Source of the DNA: an uncultured Corynebacterium sp.
GTDB lineage: Bacteria; Actinomycetota; Actinomycetes; Mycobacteriales; Mycobacteriaceae
Assembly: GCA_943913645.1 (NCBI GenBank)
Contig: CALTYZ010000017.1
Span: 1 to 53,191 of the forward strand
DNA length: 53,191 bases
Direction of reading: 5' to 3'
The notes beneath the pieces are model-generated. The model saw nothing but the letters and a program-made list of their open reading frames with translations, did not search any database and was not told the origin of the DNA. Both the position numbers and the translations under genes were made by a program. The first letter of the stretch is position 1; every line of letters begins with the position of its first letter. This document shows, piece by piece, positions 31,205 through 38,836 of the stretch.

Positions 31205-31585
31205 CTACTGCGATTTTTCGGCCGCTTGCTGCTCTTTTGCTAGACGCGCAGCGTTGCGGTATCGCTTGCGCAGCTGCTCGAGCCGTTCTTCAAGGAGGAT
31301 ATCCAGCTCTTCGATTGAGCGGCGTTCGCGCAGCATATCCCAGTGCGTCCGCGGCGGTTTGGCGGGTTTCGCTTCGACACCTTCGCCTTCCATGAGGGTG
31401 CCAACCTGTCCGTTTTTGCACATCCACTCTTCGGGAATTTCCGCATCGTCCGCGAAGGGCACCTCGAAGACCTCGCCGTTCGGTGTGCGATACTTTGCGG
31501 TTTGTCGAGGTGCTAGGTCGTGGTCGCGGTCAGTTTCGTAACTCACTGCGCCCATGCGACTTCCGCGCAGAACACGATCAGCCAT
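31205..31585 (-). CDS. rbpA: RNA polymerase-binding protein RbpA
   Basis: An actinobacterial transcription factor that binds RNA polymerase and the primary sigma factor and stabilises open complexes. The 126-residue protein starts MADRVLRGSRMGAVSYETD (N-terminal and core parts). A core domain near VPFADDAEIPEEWMCKNG follows. The linker and sigma-interaction domain is KPPRTHWDMLRERRSIEELDILLEERLEQLRKR. A GAAGGGA ribosome binding site precedes the ATG. Convergent with ppm1 (18 bp apart), as in mycobacteria. Confidence 0.97.
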   Translation of the reverse strand: MADRVLRGSRMGAVSYETDRDHDLAPRQTAKYRTPNGEVFEVPFADDAEIPEEWMCKNGQVGTLMEGEGVEAKPAKPPRTHWDMLRERRSIEELDILLEERLEQLRKRYRNAARLAKEQQAAEKSQ

Positions 31586-31694
31586 GCTGTCACAATCCCT
31601 TCAAACTCAGAATCACTAGCGATGCAATCGATACAGTATAACGGCCTGGTGGGCTGTTTTGTTCCTGCCTACCCAGCATGCAGGAGACGTGTAC

Positions 31695-31700
31695 TAGAAT
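31695..31700 (+). promoter_or_regulatory. -10 element of the zinc-ribbon gene (leaderless type)
   Basis: TAGAAT ends 6 nt before GTG 31707. The same hexamer and spacing recur before gnd (39998). Confidence 0.5.
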
Positions 31701-31706
31701 GTCGGC

Positions 31707-32054
31707 GTGACGGCAGAAACGAGCATATCGGCAAGACCCCGATCTGCCTGCCTGTGGTGCGGGAAAGAGATTGATTCTCAGCCGAGTCGGGGCCGCAAGC
31801 GCAAGTACTGCAGCCCATCTTGCAAGCAGCGCGCGTATGAGCAGCGAAATAATCTTGGGCGCGGGTCGGTTGTTGATGGAGCAGTTGTGCTTCGTCCCGA
31901 GCGTGTAGGAGAGCTTCGCGATGAGCTCTATGAGCTTCGATGCGCTGCCGAGGATATTCGTACAGCGGTGGAGGAGCGCGCTAACAAAGAGGAAATTCGT
32001 CACTTGTGTGACGAATTGGTAGATTTGGCAACGCAGATTGAAAAGTTGAGGTAA
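31707..32054 (+). CDS. Small zinc-ribbon plus coiled-coil protein
   Basis: A 115-residue protein. The N-terminal 45 residues hold CLWCG and a downstream CSPSC followed by KQRAYEQRN, forming a four-Cys zinc-finger-like unit; the second half is a charged coiled coil (about residues 65-115). It resembles the small putative zinc-binding proteins found beside rbpA in mycolic-acid bacteria. DNA or RNA binding is possible but not shown. It is divergent from rbpA and 8 bp upstream of the YceI gene. Confidence 0.75.
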   Translation: MTAETSISARPRSACLWCGKEIDSQPSRGRKRKYCSPSCKQRAYEQRNNLGRGSVVDGAVVLRPERVGELRDELYELRCAAEDIRTAVEERANKEEIRHLCDELVDLATQIEKLR

Positions 32055-32062
32055 TCCTGTCT

Positions 32063-32794
32063 ATGACTCAGCAGCCAGCTCCGGTGAGGCCCACGACAAC
32101 CCGACACCGAAGGAATACGGTACTCATCGTCGCTGTCTCAGTGTTCATCGTGTTGGCTCTTGCCGTTGCCGCCGTGCCGCTTGCACTGAATTTTTTCGGT
32201 GGTCGTGGTGTGAAGACCGAGGGGATCAACGAGGCAGATGTTCGTCCAGCAGTTACCGACATTGACGGCGAGTGGACGGTGAATCCGCGCCCTGGCCCGA
32301 ACAGTTCTTCTGCTGGGTTCACATTCAATGAGGTGCTTCCTGGCGAGCGACGCACGACCTCCGGTTCTACCCGCAATGTCACTGGGCATGTGTCTATTGA
32401 GGCGGGGATGTTGACGGCTGGTGAAATCCGGGTGGATATGACAACCCTGACGTCTGATAGCGATGTTCGCGACAATAACGTGCGCACCAAGCTGTTGCAC
32501 GCTGATCGGTACCCGGAGTCGACTTTCACGCTGACGCAACCTGTCAGCGTCTCGCATGTACCGGATGATGGTTCAAGCGCCACAGTAGAGCTCAGTGGTG
32601 ATTTAACTATCCACGGCGAGACACAAACGATAAGCCACCCGTTTACGGTCGTGCGGTCTGGGAGCCGACTAGTTGTCGCCGGCGATGTGCCAATCAACCG
32701 GCTTGACTATGGGGTTGAAAGTCCCGAGTTTGTTGCTGCAACCATCGCCGACGAGGGCGAGATCAATATCCGGGTGAACCTGAGCAAGGAGTAG
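32063..32794 (+). CDS. Membrane-anchored YceI family protein
   Basis: A 243-residue protein with a basic N-terminus (RPTTTRHRRN), one membrane helix (about residues 20-43) and an extracytoplasmic YceI domain (about 65-240). YceI proteins are lipocalin-like barrels binding polyprenyl or amphiphilic ligands. Typical strand motifs are GEWTVNP, SSAGFTFNEVL, VDMTTLTSDSDVRDNNVRTKLLHADRYPESTFTL and GDLTIHGETQTISHPFTV. The single helix suggests a signal anchor rather than a cleaved signal. The start is 8 bp after the zinc-ribbon gene, and the pair is probably an operon. Confidence 0.9.
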   Translation: MTQQPAPVRPTTTRHRRNTVLIVAVSVFIVLALAVAAVPLALNFFGGRGVKTEGINEADVRPAVTDIDGEWTVNPRPGPNSSSAGFTFNEVLPGERRTTSGSTRNVTGHVSIEAGMLTAGEIRVDMTTLTSDSDVRDNNVRTKLLHADRYPESTFTLTQPVSVSHVPDDGSSATVELSGDLTIHGETQTISHPFTVVRSGSRLVVAGDVPINRLDYGVESPEFVAATIADEGEINIRVNLSKE

Positions 32795-32822
32795 CCCCGG
32801 ACGCGCCACGCGTGAGAAAAAC

Positions 32823-32837
32823 GTAACGTGACGTTAC
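32823..32837. promoter_or_regulatory. Inverted repeat GTAACG-TGA-CGTTAC upstream of the dld-type gene
   Basis: A perfect dyad with 6-bp arms, 120 bp before the start codon at 32958. A candidate operator for an unidentified regulator. Confidence 0.4.
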
Positions 32838-32881
32838 ATCAAGCAGTAACTAGCCCTTCGCCTATTGTCCATTACTGTCCG

Positions 32882-32895
32882 ATAATGTACATTAT
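32882..32895. promoter_or_regulatory. 14-bp perfect palindrome ATAATGTACATTAT
   Basis: A perfect 14-bp palindrome 49 bp before the -10 of the dld-type gene. Its length, AT-rich arms and TGTACA centre fit GntR-type operators, but the regulator is not known. TGTCC motifs flank it. Confidence 0.5.
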
Positions 32896-32910
32896 GTCAA
32901 GTAGACGGTT

Positions 32911-32923
32911 GGGTGGCCCACCC
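32911..32923. promoter_or_regulatory. Inverted repeat GGGTGG-C-CCACCC near the dld-type promoter
   Basis: A perfect dyad with 6-bp arms ending 21 bp before the -10 hexamer, that is, over the -35 region. A repressor or activator bound here would contact RNA polymerase. Confidence 0.4.
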
Positions 32924-32944
32924 CGCTTGCCATGAACGTGCGCG

Positions 32945-32950
32945 TACTAT
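32945..32950 (+). promoter_or_regulatory. -10 element of the dld-type gene (leaderless type)
   Basis: TACTAT ends 7 nt before ATG 32958. No -35 match is seen, consistent with an activated or regulated promoter. Confidence 0.5.
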
Positions 32951-32957
32951 TCATTCC

Positions 32958-35882
32958 ATGGCGAAGCTCCTCTCCCCTCAACCATCTCGCATCCCGCGTC
33001 CGCACGATGCAGTTCCAGAGTCCGACGCGGTGGCGCCTGAGTATGCCAACGGCACGGATGATGACCTCATCTCTCAGCTTGCTGAGATTGTCGGCCCAAG
33101 CAATGTCTTCGGACGGGTCTCAGATCTTGTTCGCTACGCGTCGGATGCCTCACCGTACCGCGACATCCCGTCGGTCGTTGTTGCGCCAAGAAATGCTGAG
33201 GACCTTTCAAAGCTGATGCACTTTGCGCGCGAGCACGGCAGAACGCTCACCTTCCGCGCCGCAGGAACATCGCTCAATGGCCAGGCTATGACCAATGACA
33301 TTCTGGTCGACGTGAAGACCAACTTCGGTGGCATGGAGGTGCTAGACGGTGGGAAACGCTTCCGCTGCCGCCCGGGCGTGGTGCTTGGTGACGCCCAAGC
33401 AGTGCTTCGCCGTCACGGCTATATGCTCGGCCCCGACCCAGGATCAACTGCCTCGGCCGCTGTCGGAGGCGTTGTGGCCGACAACGCTGGTGGTATGCGC
33501 TGCACCTTAGAGCGCGATTCCTACCACACACTGCAGGAAGCGATTTTCGTCCTCACCAATGGCGCGATCGTCGATACGCGCGACGGTGACCAGGCGTTTT
33601 ATAAGCAATGTCCGGAGCTTCATCAGGCGATCATCGCTTTACGCGACCGCGTTCGTGCAGACGATGCACTGACAGCGCGGTTGCGAAAGAAATTCTCGAT
33701 CCGGAACACGAATGGCCTGCGCATTGACGCATTTTTAGACGAAGACGAGCCAGTGCGGATCCTCATGCGTCTGCTTGTTGGTTCTGAGGGCATTCTCGGC
33801 GTTTTCACTGATCTTGAGCTACGCACCATTGAGTTGCCGAAGAAAAAGGCTGTCACCTGGGTGGTGCTCTCGGAGCTGCGCGACGCCGCCAACTATGTCG
33901 CCCGGCTTATGGAGACCGGCGCAGAGGCCTGTGAGTTGCTTGTCTCTGATGTAATGAAGCAAGCCGTCGGCAATTTCGAGCAAGCCCCTGCAGAGTGGGC
34001 AGACATTGATCGCAACGTGGCTGCGCTCCTACTCGAGGTCGGTGGGGCCAATGAAGACGAGGTTGCGGAAGCCATTTCGCGGGTCGAGGACGTACTTGAA
34101 AATGCAGATTTGCTCACGGAGTTAAGTTTTCAGACTGACCCCAAGGTGCAGGCAGGCATGTGGGAGCTCCGGTCGGGTCTCTTCGGCCTTCTCGGCGAGC
34201 AGCGTCGTCAAGGCACGGCGCTGATCACCGAAGATGTGTGCTTCCCGCCGGAAGAAATCGGCCGCGCTGCCTCCGACCTGATGGATCTTCTGCAGCGCTA
34301 TGACTATCCAGACGCCGTGATGGGACATGCCCCCTTCGGTAACCTGCATTTCTTCCTCACCCCAAACCTGAAAAACACTGCAGAGATCGAGCGCTACGCG
34401 GAGTTTTTGAGCGACCTCACGGAGCTCGTCATCGATAAATATGACGGGTCAATGAAGGCCGAGCACGGCACTGGTGTCAACATGGCCCCGTTTGTGCACC
34501 GTGAGTGGGGTGACACGATTTTCAATCTCTTCTGGGAAGTCAAAAATACCCTTGATCCGGACACCATTCTCGCACCGGATGTAAAACTCACCCGCAAGGA
34601 TGATCTTCACCTCCAGCGGTTCAAATCCTTTCCGCAGATTGAAGCAGAGATCAACAGCTGTGTGGAATGCGGGTTCTGCGAGCCGATTTGCCCGTCACGT
34701 CACGTGACGGTAACCCCACGGCAGCGAATCGTACTGCGCCGAGAAATGGCACGTCAGCCTGAAGGCTCTGAAGTGCTTGAAAGACTACGCGAGCAGTACC
34801 AGTACGACGGGATTGATATGTGCGCTGCCGACGGCACGTGCGCAATCCCCTGCCCGATCGGGATTGATACCGGCAAGGCCATGAAGCGGCTCCGCGCTGC
34901 GCAAACTACGTCTGCGCAGCGCAAGGCTGCGGCACGTATCGCGAGTAGCTACGGTGCAGTTGAAGCATTGGGGCGAACTGCAGTATCTGGTGTCAACCTG
35001 CTGGGGCCAACACTGTCGAACGCCGTTACCCAAGCTGTTCGCACTGTCGTGTCGCCTGAGCGGCTCCCGTCTGTGCCGGGTCCGATGCCGCAACGTGCAC
35101 GTGAGCTGCCGGTGACCGAGCGTGCGGGCGCTGCTGCGGTCTACTTCCCTGCTTGCGTCAATCGAATCTTCGGACGCCCAGCCTCAGGCGGCGCGGACAC
35201 GCTGGACACCCCACATGCCATTGTGGAACTCGGCCGCAGGTCTGCAGCGCCGGTATGGATTCCAGATGACGTCTCAGGGGCGTGCTGCGGAATGCCGTTC
35301 TCATCGAAGGGCTTCACTGAGGCATTCGAGCGAAAAGCCACGGAACTACTTGAGCGGCTGTGGCAGTGGTCGAACCACGGTGAGCTACCTGTAGTCATTG
35401 ACGCTGCCTCATGCACCCACACTGTCGTCGACTCGCTGCCTGAAGTGCTGAAAGAAACTGACCGCGAGAGGTTTGCGCGTTTGCGCATTCTTGACAGCGT
35501 CGAATGGCTGCGCGATGACGTCGTCACCCATCTGCCCATTACACACCCGCAAGGAAAGATCGCCGTGCACCCGCCGTGCTCTGGAGTGCACCTTGGCAAC
35601 ACCGAGGCGCTGCTTGAGCTTGCGCAGCTGTGTGGCGACGCGGAAGTACCAGCCGGGACTGCGTGCTGTGGAACTGCGGGCGATCGGGTCATGCTCCACC
35701 CAGAGTTGGTTGAATCTGCAACACGCGAGGAGCGTGAAGGCCTGGCGCACGGTAATTATGATCGTTTCGTCTCTGCAAACCGGACATGCGAGATGGGGCT
35801 GGAGATGATCGCAGGCAAGCCATTTGAGTCCATTGCGTGTCTGCTTGAACGGGCGTCTCGTCCGTCTCACGTGCCGTTGTAG
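32958..35882 (+). CDS. FAD/Fe-S D-lactate dehydrogenase-type oxidoreductase (Dld-II-like)
   Basis: A 974-residue fusion. The N-terminal half is a FAD-binding type 4 oxidase domain of the GlcD/D-lactate dehydrogenase group: TFRAAGTSLNGQAMTNDILVD, GPDPGSTASAAVGGVVADNAGGM, and MGHAPFGNLHF with KAEHGTGVNMAPF. Then come two ferredoxin-like clusters (CVECGFCEPICPSRHV near residue 570 and CAADGTCAIPCPIG). Two CCG domains (CCGMPFSSKGF and CCGTAGD) complete it. This matches the Dld-II architecture of Shewanella, which oxidises D-lactate to pyruvate with electrons to the respiratory chain. D-2-hydroxyglutarate or glycolate are alternative substrates. ATG 32958 was chosen over 32913 by promoter spacing. 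Confidence 0.88.
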   Translation: MAKLLSPQPSRIPRPHDAVPESDAVAPEYANGTDDDLISQLAEIVGPSNVFGRVSDLVRYASDASPYRDIPSVVVAPRNAEDLSKLMHFAREHGRTLTFRAAGTSLNGQAMTNDILVDVKTNFGGMEVLDGGKRFRCRPGVVLGDAQAVLRRHGYMLGPDPGSTASAAVGGVVADNAGGMRCTLERDSYHTLQEAIFVLTNGAIVDTRDGDQAFYKQCPELHQAIIALRDRVRADDALTARLRKKFSIRNTNGLRIDAFLDEDEPVRILMRLLVGSEGILGVFTDLELRTIELPKKKAVTWVVLSELRDAANYVARLMETGAEACELLVSDVMKQAVGNFEQAPAEWADIDRNVAALLLEVGGANEDEVAEAISRVEDVLENADLLTELSFQTDPKVQAGMWELRSGLFGLLGEQRRQGTALITEDVCFPPEEIGRAASDLMDLLQRYDYPDAVMGHAPFGNLHFFLTPNLKNTAEIERYAEFLSDLTELVIDKYDGSMKAEHGTGVNMAPFVHREWGDTIFNLFWEVKNTLDPDTILAPDVKLTRKDDLHLQRFKSFPQIEAEINSCVECGFCEPICPSRHVTVTPRQRIVLRREMARQPEGSEVLERLREQYQYDGIDMCAADGTCAIPCPIGIDTGKAMKRLRAAQTTSAQRKAAARIASSYGAVEALGRTAVSGVNLLGPTLSNAVTQAVRTVVSPERLPSVPGPMPQRARELPVTERAGAAAVYFPACVNRIFGRPASGGADTLDTPHAIVELGRRSAAPVWIPDDVSGACCGMPFSSKGFTEAFERKATELLERLWQWSNHGELPVVIDAASCTHTVVDSLPEVLKETDRERFARLRILDSVEWLRDDVVTHLPITHPQGKIAVHPPCSGVHLGNTEALLELAQLCGDAEVPAGTACCGTAGDRVMLHPELVESATREEREGLAHGNYDRFVSANRTCEMGLEMIAGKPFESIACLLERASRPSHVPL

Positions 35883-35893
35883 CGCTGCGCCGC

Positions 35894-37222
35894 TTAGCGA
35901 CGCCCCTGGCGACTGCGTGGCTGCAGCGTCACCTGCACCAGGTCGATCATGCTCAGCTGCGCAAGTGCCTCGCGCAGCGCAAACTGCCAGTTCCATAGTC
36001 TTCGGTACACCACGTCATAGCCGTCAGCGGCGGCCTCGCGCAGGTGAGATGCGAATGTTTCTCGCTGCAGGCGAAGCGACGCCACAAGGTGCTCCGGTGC
36101 GCTAGAACGCGCTATAACGCGCAAGCCCGTGTGTCGGTCTACTTTTTGGGCTAGCTCATCAAGTACCACGTAGCTCAGCCCAGGCCACGCATAGGCGCGC
36201 AGCGACGTGAGCGCTGCGCGTGCTGCGCCGGAAAGCTCTTCGGTACTCACGATTGTTTGCAGGCTGATGCGGCCACCCGGCGCTAGCAAAGCGCCCAACT
36301 CGCGCAGGAAGCGTATCTTGTCCTTCGTCGGCTCCGTTTCGAGGTACTCCATCGAAACGATCGCGTCATAAGACCCTCTGACGTCAAATCCAGTGCCGCG
36401 CTGTCCTCCACCTTGACTGATCAGGCGCACAGCATCATCGACTCCAGCGAGGATGAGCCGCTCACGTAAGTCGCTCTCAGTAGGAGCGTCAAGACACACG
36501 CAGTCCACACTCGCACCTCGTTGCACCGCCGCCACCGGCAGCGAAGCACCCGCAGCTGGATACACCAGTAGATGCGACCCAAAGCGCACGCCAGCTGCAT
36601 CAAGGGCCATTTCGATGCTGTGTTGCTGGGCGTCAGCAAGATCCCCACGCCGCGCGTGAATCGGAGCTCCAATGTCGGTGTGATCCACGTAGTACTGCAC
36701 CGGTTCGTCGCCTCTGCCGGCACCACGAACTCCTGATTTCAAGGCAATGCGCTGGCGTGTGGGAACCCCGGTTGAAAAGTGGCCCTGGAAAGGACTGGTC
36801 GCATCCCCCGCGTAGTGAGCAACAAGCGAGGCCGGCAAGGCCCCGGCGGCAGTGTGCACTGTTTCAGCTGTGAGCCGGGCAGTCTTTGGCCGGTACCCTA
36901 CTGCAAGAAGCGCGCGAAGTACGCGTGTCAGCTCCTGTGGGGGCGCAGCATCCCACTCGCCGGCAAGGTAAGACTCTGCCAATCCTATCCACCCGCTCGC
37001 AGCGATGCGACTAAACAACAGCTCGTGCTCGATGACCAGGTCGGGCTCTTCGGAGCTGAGGAGTAACTGCGCGCGCTGTGCGGCGCGTGCAAAGCGTGCC
37101 TCCGCCCGCCGTGCACGAAACGATGATGGCGCTACCGGCGGCACAGAGCCAACACCGGGCCACATGTTGGTATCAATTGCGGTCAGGTGCGGGAGACGCT
37201 GCGTTGAATCCACTCGATTCAT
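35894..37222 (-). CDS. Cyclopropane-fatty-acid-synthase-like methyltransferase, key motifs degenerate
   Basis: A 442-residue member of the CFA synthase/UfaA family, which methylates or cyclopropanates unsaturated acyl chains with SAM. The overall layout fits: an N-terminal domain with GLAESYLAGEWDA, the YYVDHTDIGAP region, and a C-terminal RRLWNWQFALREALAQLSMIDLVQ tail. The SAM motif I, normally a Gly-rich DxGCGWG, is replaced by VYPAAGAS. The catalytic block usually ending in HTIG reads ISLQTIV, with Gln in place of the bicarbonate-binding His. The essential Glu region is YDAIVSMEYLETE. Activity is therefore uncertain. It is divergent from ndh and convergent with the dld-type gene, 11 bp apart. 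Confidence 0.82.
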   Translation of the reverse strand: MNRVDSTQRLPHLTAIDTNMWPGVGSVPPVAPSSFRARRAEARFARAAQRAQLLLSSEEPDLVIEHELLFSRIAASGWIGLAESYLAGEWDAAPPQELTRVLRALLAVGYRPKTARLTAETVHTAAGALPASLVAHYAGDATSPFQGHFSTGVPTRQRIALKSGVRGAGRGDEPVQYYVDHTDIGAPIHARRGDLADAQQHSIEMALDAAGVRFGSHLLVYPAAGASLPVAAVQRGASVDCVCLDAPTESDLRERLILAGVDDAVRLISQGGGQRGTGFDVRGSYDAIVSMEYLETEPTKDKIRFLRELGALLAPGGRISLQTIVSTEELSGAARAALTSLRAYAWPGLSYVVLDELAQKVDRHTGLRVIARSSAPEHLVASLRLQRETFASHLREAAADGYDVVYRRLWNWQFALREALAQLSMIDLVQVTLQPRSRQGRR

Positions 37223-37250
37223 GCTAATTGGCCCTGCAGGCCGGCTGGGA

Positions 37251-37281
37251 TTGCCACAGCGGTGCCTACTACGGCTACTAT
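37251..37281 (+). promoter_or_regulatory. Possible ndh promoter
   Basis: TTGCCA (37251-37256) and TACTAT (37276-37281) are 19 bp apart. A second TACTAT at 37302-37307 lies just after a GCCCC-AC-GGGGC dyad (37289-37300) and is an alternative -10. Which is used cannot be told from sequence. Confidence 0.35.
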
Positions 37282-37352
37282 GCCGTTTGCCCCACGGGGC
37301 GTACTATATGCGGGAGAATTTTTACACGTTGTTCGCAAGGAGACCCAGTACC

Positions 37353-38714
37353 ATGGCTGATACGCCATATCGTCCGGCTGGAAACCGCCACCATGTCGTC
37401 ATCGTCGGGGCAGGTTTTGGTGGACTCTACACGGCCCGCGGTTTAGCACACGCGGACGTGGATGTGACGTTAATTAATCGCACCAACCATCATTTGTTTG
37501 CTCCGCTGCTCTACCAAGTCGCCACCGGTCTGCTTTCATCGGGCGAGATTGCGGTCTCGGTCCGTCAGCTCACGCGCAGCCAGGCAAACCTGCTCGTCTC
37601 TCGTGGAGATGTGCAAGATATTGACACGGCGGCGCAAGTAGTCAAAGTTGCGGATGCCGGAGAGACGTACGAGGTTGCGTACGACTCGCTGGTGATCGCC
37701 GCCGGGGCTGGCCAGTCGTACTTCGGAAATGACCATTTTGCCGAGTTTGCACCAGGTTTGAAGACATTGGACGATGCCTTCGAGATCCGCGCACGAATTA
37801 TGGACGCGTTCGAGCGTGCACAGCGCACCCAATCCCTTGAGGAGCGGCAAAAGCTTCTCACATTCGTCATCGTTGGTGCAGGTCCCACAGGTGTGGAGCT
37901 GGCGGGACAGATTGCTGAACTCGCACACCGCTCCTTTGGCAATGGCCAGTACACGTTCAGCCCGGATGCCGCCCAAATCGTGCTGATTGACGGTCTTCCG
38001 CAGGTTCTTCCCCCCTTCGGTAAACGCCTCGGTAAGAAGGCACAACGCCAGCTCGAGCGTGAAGGCGTGACCGTTGTTTTGAACTCGATGGTGACCAATG
38101 TTGATGCGGATTCGGTGACGTATAAGAACACCAAAACGAATGAAGAAGTCACCATCATGGCGCAGACAAAGATCTGGTCTGCAGGAGTTGAAGCCTCCCC
38201 GCTCGGACGCATCGTGGCTGAACAAGCAGGTGTAGAGGTAGAGCGAAACGGCAAGGTGCCAGTCAACCCAGATTGCTCCGTGGGTGACAAGCGCAACGTG
38301 TTTGTCATCGGGGACATGATGAGCCTCGACAAACTCCCCGGCGTCGCCCAGGTGGCAATGCAATCCGGCGAGTATGTTGCGGGCGTAATTAAAGACCAGG
38401 TTGAACACGGCGTCATTCCCGATGAGCGGCCCGCGTTCTCCTACTTCGACAAGGGGTCAATGGCCATCATCTCGCGGTTCAACGCCGTGGTGAAGTTGGA
38501 CAAGGTGGAGTTCACTGGTTTCGTCGGTTGGCTGATGTGGCTAGTCGTCCACATTCAATTCCTCAAAGGTATGCGCAACCGAGTGGTAACGAACTTCACC
38601 TGGATGCTCAATGCTATTAATCCGCGCCGCTACAACCTTGTCACTACCCAAGGCCAGCTCACCCAACGTCTGGCGCTGGCGAAACTCGATGCGGCAGAAG
38701 AGGCGTCCCAGTAG
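37353..38714 (+). CDS. ndh: Type II NADH:quinone dehydrogenase
   Basis: A peripheral, non-proton-pumping NADH dehydrogenase feeding electrons from NADH to menaquinone. The 453-residue protein has the FAD-binding HHVVIVGAGFGGLYTARGL near residue 12 and the NADH-binding FVIVGAGPTGVELAGQIAE near residue 171. The FVIGDMM flavin-site motif and a C-terminal amphipathic/hydrophobic anchor (FTGFVGWLMWLVVHIQFLKG) are present. The ATG is preceded by AAGGAG at 10 nt. In-frame upstream codons from 37005 overlap the divergent CFA-like gene and are not used. Its neighbours CFA-like gene and corA match the usual corynebacterial order. Confidence 0.97.
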   Translation: MADTPYRPAGNRHHVVIVGAGFGGLYTARGLAHADVDVTLINRTNHHLFAPLLYQVATGLLSSGEIAVSVRQLTRSQANLLVSRGDVQDIDTAAQVVKVADAGETYEVAYDSLVIAAGAGQSYFGNDHFAEFAPGLKTLDDAFEIRARIMDAFERAQRTQSLEERQKLLTFVIVGAGPTGVELAGQIAELAHRSFGNGQYTFSPDAAQIVLIDGLPQVLPPFGKRLGKKAQRQLEREGVTVVLNSMVTNVDADSVTYKNTKTNEEVTIMAQTKIWSAGVEASPLGRIVAEQAGVEVERNGKVPVNPDCSVGDKRNVFVIGDMMSLDKLPGVAQVAMQSGEYVAGVIKDQVEHGVIPDERPAFSYFDKGSMAIISRFNAVVKLDKVEFTGFVGWLMWLVVHIQFLKGMRNRVVTNFTWMLNAINPRRYNLVTTQGQLTQRLALAKLDAAEEASQ

Positions 38715-38785
38715 CAGCTTCGCTTGCTGTGGTAGGGGCGCGTAGGATCACTGTCATCGTTATGGGCTGTTTCTGCCCAGGCCAC

Positions 38786-38812
38786 TGTGTTGATTGTGTT
38801 GATTGTGTTGAT
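38786..38812 (+). repeat. Triple 9-bp tandem repeat in the corA leader
   Basis: TGTGTTGAT is repeated three times without a mismatch. It ends 24 bp before the corA ATG and just upstream of the AAAGGGGGC ribosome-binding region. Such a short perfect tandem array can change copy number by slippage. Confidence 0.8.
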
Positions 38813-38836
38813 GTGAAAGGGGGCTGAAAGAAACCA

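Noticed and set aside
37289..37300. GCCCC-AC-GGGGC as a terminator before ndh
   Set aside because: The loop is only 2 nt, no U-run follows, and it lies inside the putative ndh promoter. It is more likely a chance or operator-like palindrome.
37536..38416. Two long minus-strand open frames (283-290 codons) opposite ndh
   Set aside because: They are antisense shadows of ndh, whose protein is unambiguous. The translations show no family motifs.
38715..38836. Mg2+ riboswitch before corA
   Set aside because: The 122-bp gap has only a small GGGC/GCCC hairpin and the 9-bp repeats. I cannot recognise an M-box or ykoK architecture.
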